Part shown: piece after piece, positions 6,250 through 6,715 of the stretch
How the letters are laid out: every line of letters begins with the position of its first letter
Numbering within the stretch: position 1 is the stretch's first letter
Assembly: GCA_021203915.1 (NCBI GenBank)
Contig: JAJQAI010000245.1
Coordinates: 1-6,715 of the forward strand
DNA from: Prevotella sp.
Lineage (GTDB): Bacteria > Bacteroidota > Bacteroidia > Bacteroidales > Bacteroidaceae
Length of the DNA: 6,715 nt
Direction: 5' to 3'
The notes under the pieces: model-generated
Databases searched by the model: none
What the model was told of the DNA's origin: nothing
What the model saw: the letters and a program-made list of their open reading frames with translations, nothing else
Position numbers and translations under genes: made by a program

Positions 6250-6265
6250 AACTTAAACCCTTTTT
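6239..6265. terminator. Possible shared terminator between convergent genes
   Basis: AAAGGGATTAA (6239-6249) pairs with TTAAACCCTTT (6253-6263) over 11 positions with one A-A mismatch (6245/6257) and an AAC loop. Five T residues (6261-6265) end the plus-strand side. On the minus strand the stem ends in only three Ts, so it should work better for copA. It covers the copA stop codon and reaches the stop codon of the minus-strand gene (6264-6266), so both genes end within it. Confidence 0.5.
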
Positions 6266-6715
6266 AAGGCCTAGGTTTAGACGCCTCAACAGAAACTTGT
6301 ATAGAAAAACTTGGGGTGAAATTATATTTTACCGCAGCTCCTATGCGATCTCCAAAATCACTTAAATCATAAAAAGGTATTGGCATTGTGTTGCCAACTA
6401 AAGATTTTTGTCCATATACATACCCTTCCCAGTGCTCATCAAACCTATACCCAATAACTGCATTTATGCCTGCCTCACGATAAGAATTGCCAGAGAAAAA
6501 AAGATTATCAAAATACCCTCCCAATGAGACAAAAAGTTTATTGTTAATTGGCAGGACATACTCTAGGCCAATATTTTGCCCAAAGCCCATACCTTTAAAT
6601 GGACTATGTCCAAAAGAAGAAAAAGCTGATAGACCTATACTTAAGTTAAGTCCTTCATGTAGTCCCCAGCCATACCAACTGCCAAAGCCCATTGGATATA
6701 TACCTAGCGGAGCAT
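6264..6715 (-). CDS. Probable outer-membrane beta-barrel protein, partial
   Basis: The frame is open from the right window edge to a TAA at 6264-6266, giving about 150 C-terminal residues. The N-terminus and any signal peptide lie outside the window. An internal Met at 6692 is in frame but has no reason to be the start, because the frame continues upstream (APLGIYP before it). The visible part is rich in Gly and aromatic residues and in alternating hydrophobic/polar stretches, such as KLFVSLGGYFD, GINAVIGYRF, WEGYVYGQ and FSIQVSVEAS. These read as successive amphipathic beta strands with short turns. I recall similar uncharacterised barrel-like proteins from Bacteroidales but know no assigned function. 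The protein does not end in the aromatic residue typical of many barrels; it ends KPRP. It converges on copA with 14 nt between the coding regions. Confidence 0.65.
   Translation of the reverse strand, partial: APLGIYPMGFGSWYGWGLHEGLNLSIGLSAFSSFGHSPFKGMGFGQNIGLEYVLPINNKLFVSLGGYFDNLFFSGNSYREAGINAVIGYRFDEHWEGYVYGQKSLVGNTMPIPFYDLSDFGDRIGAAVKYNFTPSFSIQVSVEASKPRP

Overview
The window looks like a chromosomal segment from a member of the Bacteroidota, most likely order Bacteroidales (Bacteroides/Prevotella-like). Four things support this. The gene set is a prephenate dehydratase, a class I/II aminotransferase, a DAHP synthase with a C-terminal chorismate mutase, and a prephenate dehydrogenase in that order. 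The proteins resemble Bacteroidales homologues as I remember them. The promoter upstream fits the Bacteroidota -33 TTG / -7 TAnnTTTG pattern. Most genes lack a strong Shine-Dalgarno and have A/T-rich start regions. The assignment rests on recognition, not on a search.

Region 1 (1-347) is a regulatory leader with no large gene. It holds a probable promoter (125-155), a 23-codon leader peptide (183-254) with 8 Tyr/Phe codons among its first 13, and a Rho-independent terminator (295-325) just before pheA. A segment inside the leader peptide gene (232-242) copies the 3' arm of the terminator at 9 of 11 positions, so it can form a competing antiterminator. This is the architecture of ribosome-mediated transcription attenuation responding to tyrosine and phenylalanine supply.

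Region 2 (348-4264) is a compact four-gene operon for the last steps of Phe and Tyr synthesis. The DAHP synthase/chorismate mutase fusion both starts the shikimate pathway and converts chorismate to prephenate. PheA takes prephenate to phenylpyruvate and TyrA takes it to 4-hydroxyphenylpyruvate. The aminotransferase probably aminates both keto acids. Because the operon feeds both amino acids, a leader rich in both codons makes sense. A small hairpin plus T-run overlaps the tyrA stop codon and probably ends the unit.

Region 3 (4330-6249) encodes a Cu(I)-type P1B ATPase. It keeps the metal-binding domain, the membrane core, the actuator domain and the P-domain, but its nucleotide-binding (N) domain is almost entirely absent: only about 20 residues separate DKTGTLT from the following P-domain segment. 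This is the most unusual protein in the window.

Region 4 (6264-6715, minus strand) is the 3' part of a convergent gene for a probable outer-membrane beta-barrel protein, cut by the window edge. A shared hairpin between the two convergent genes may terminate transcription.
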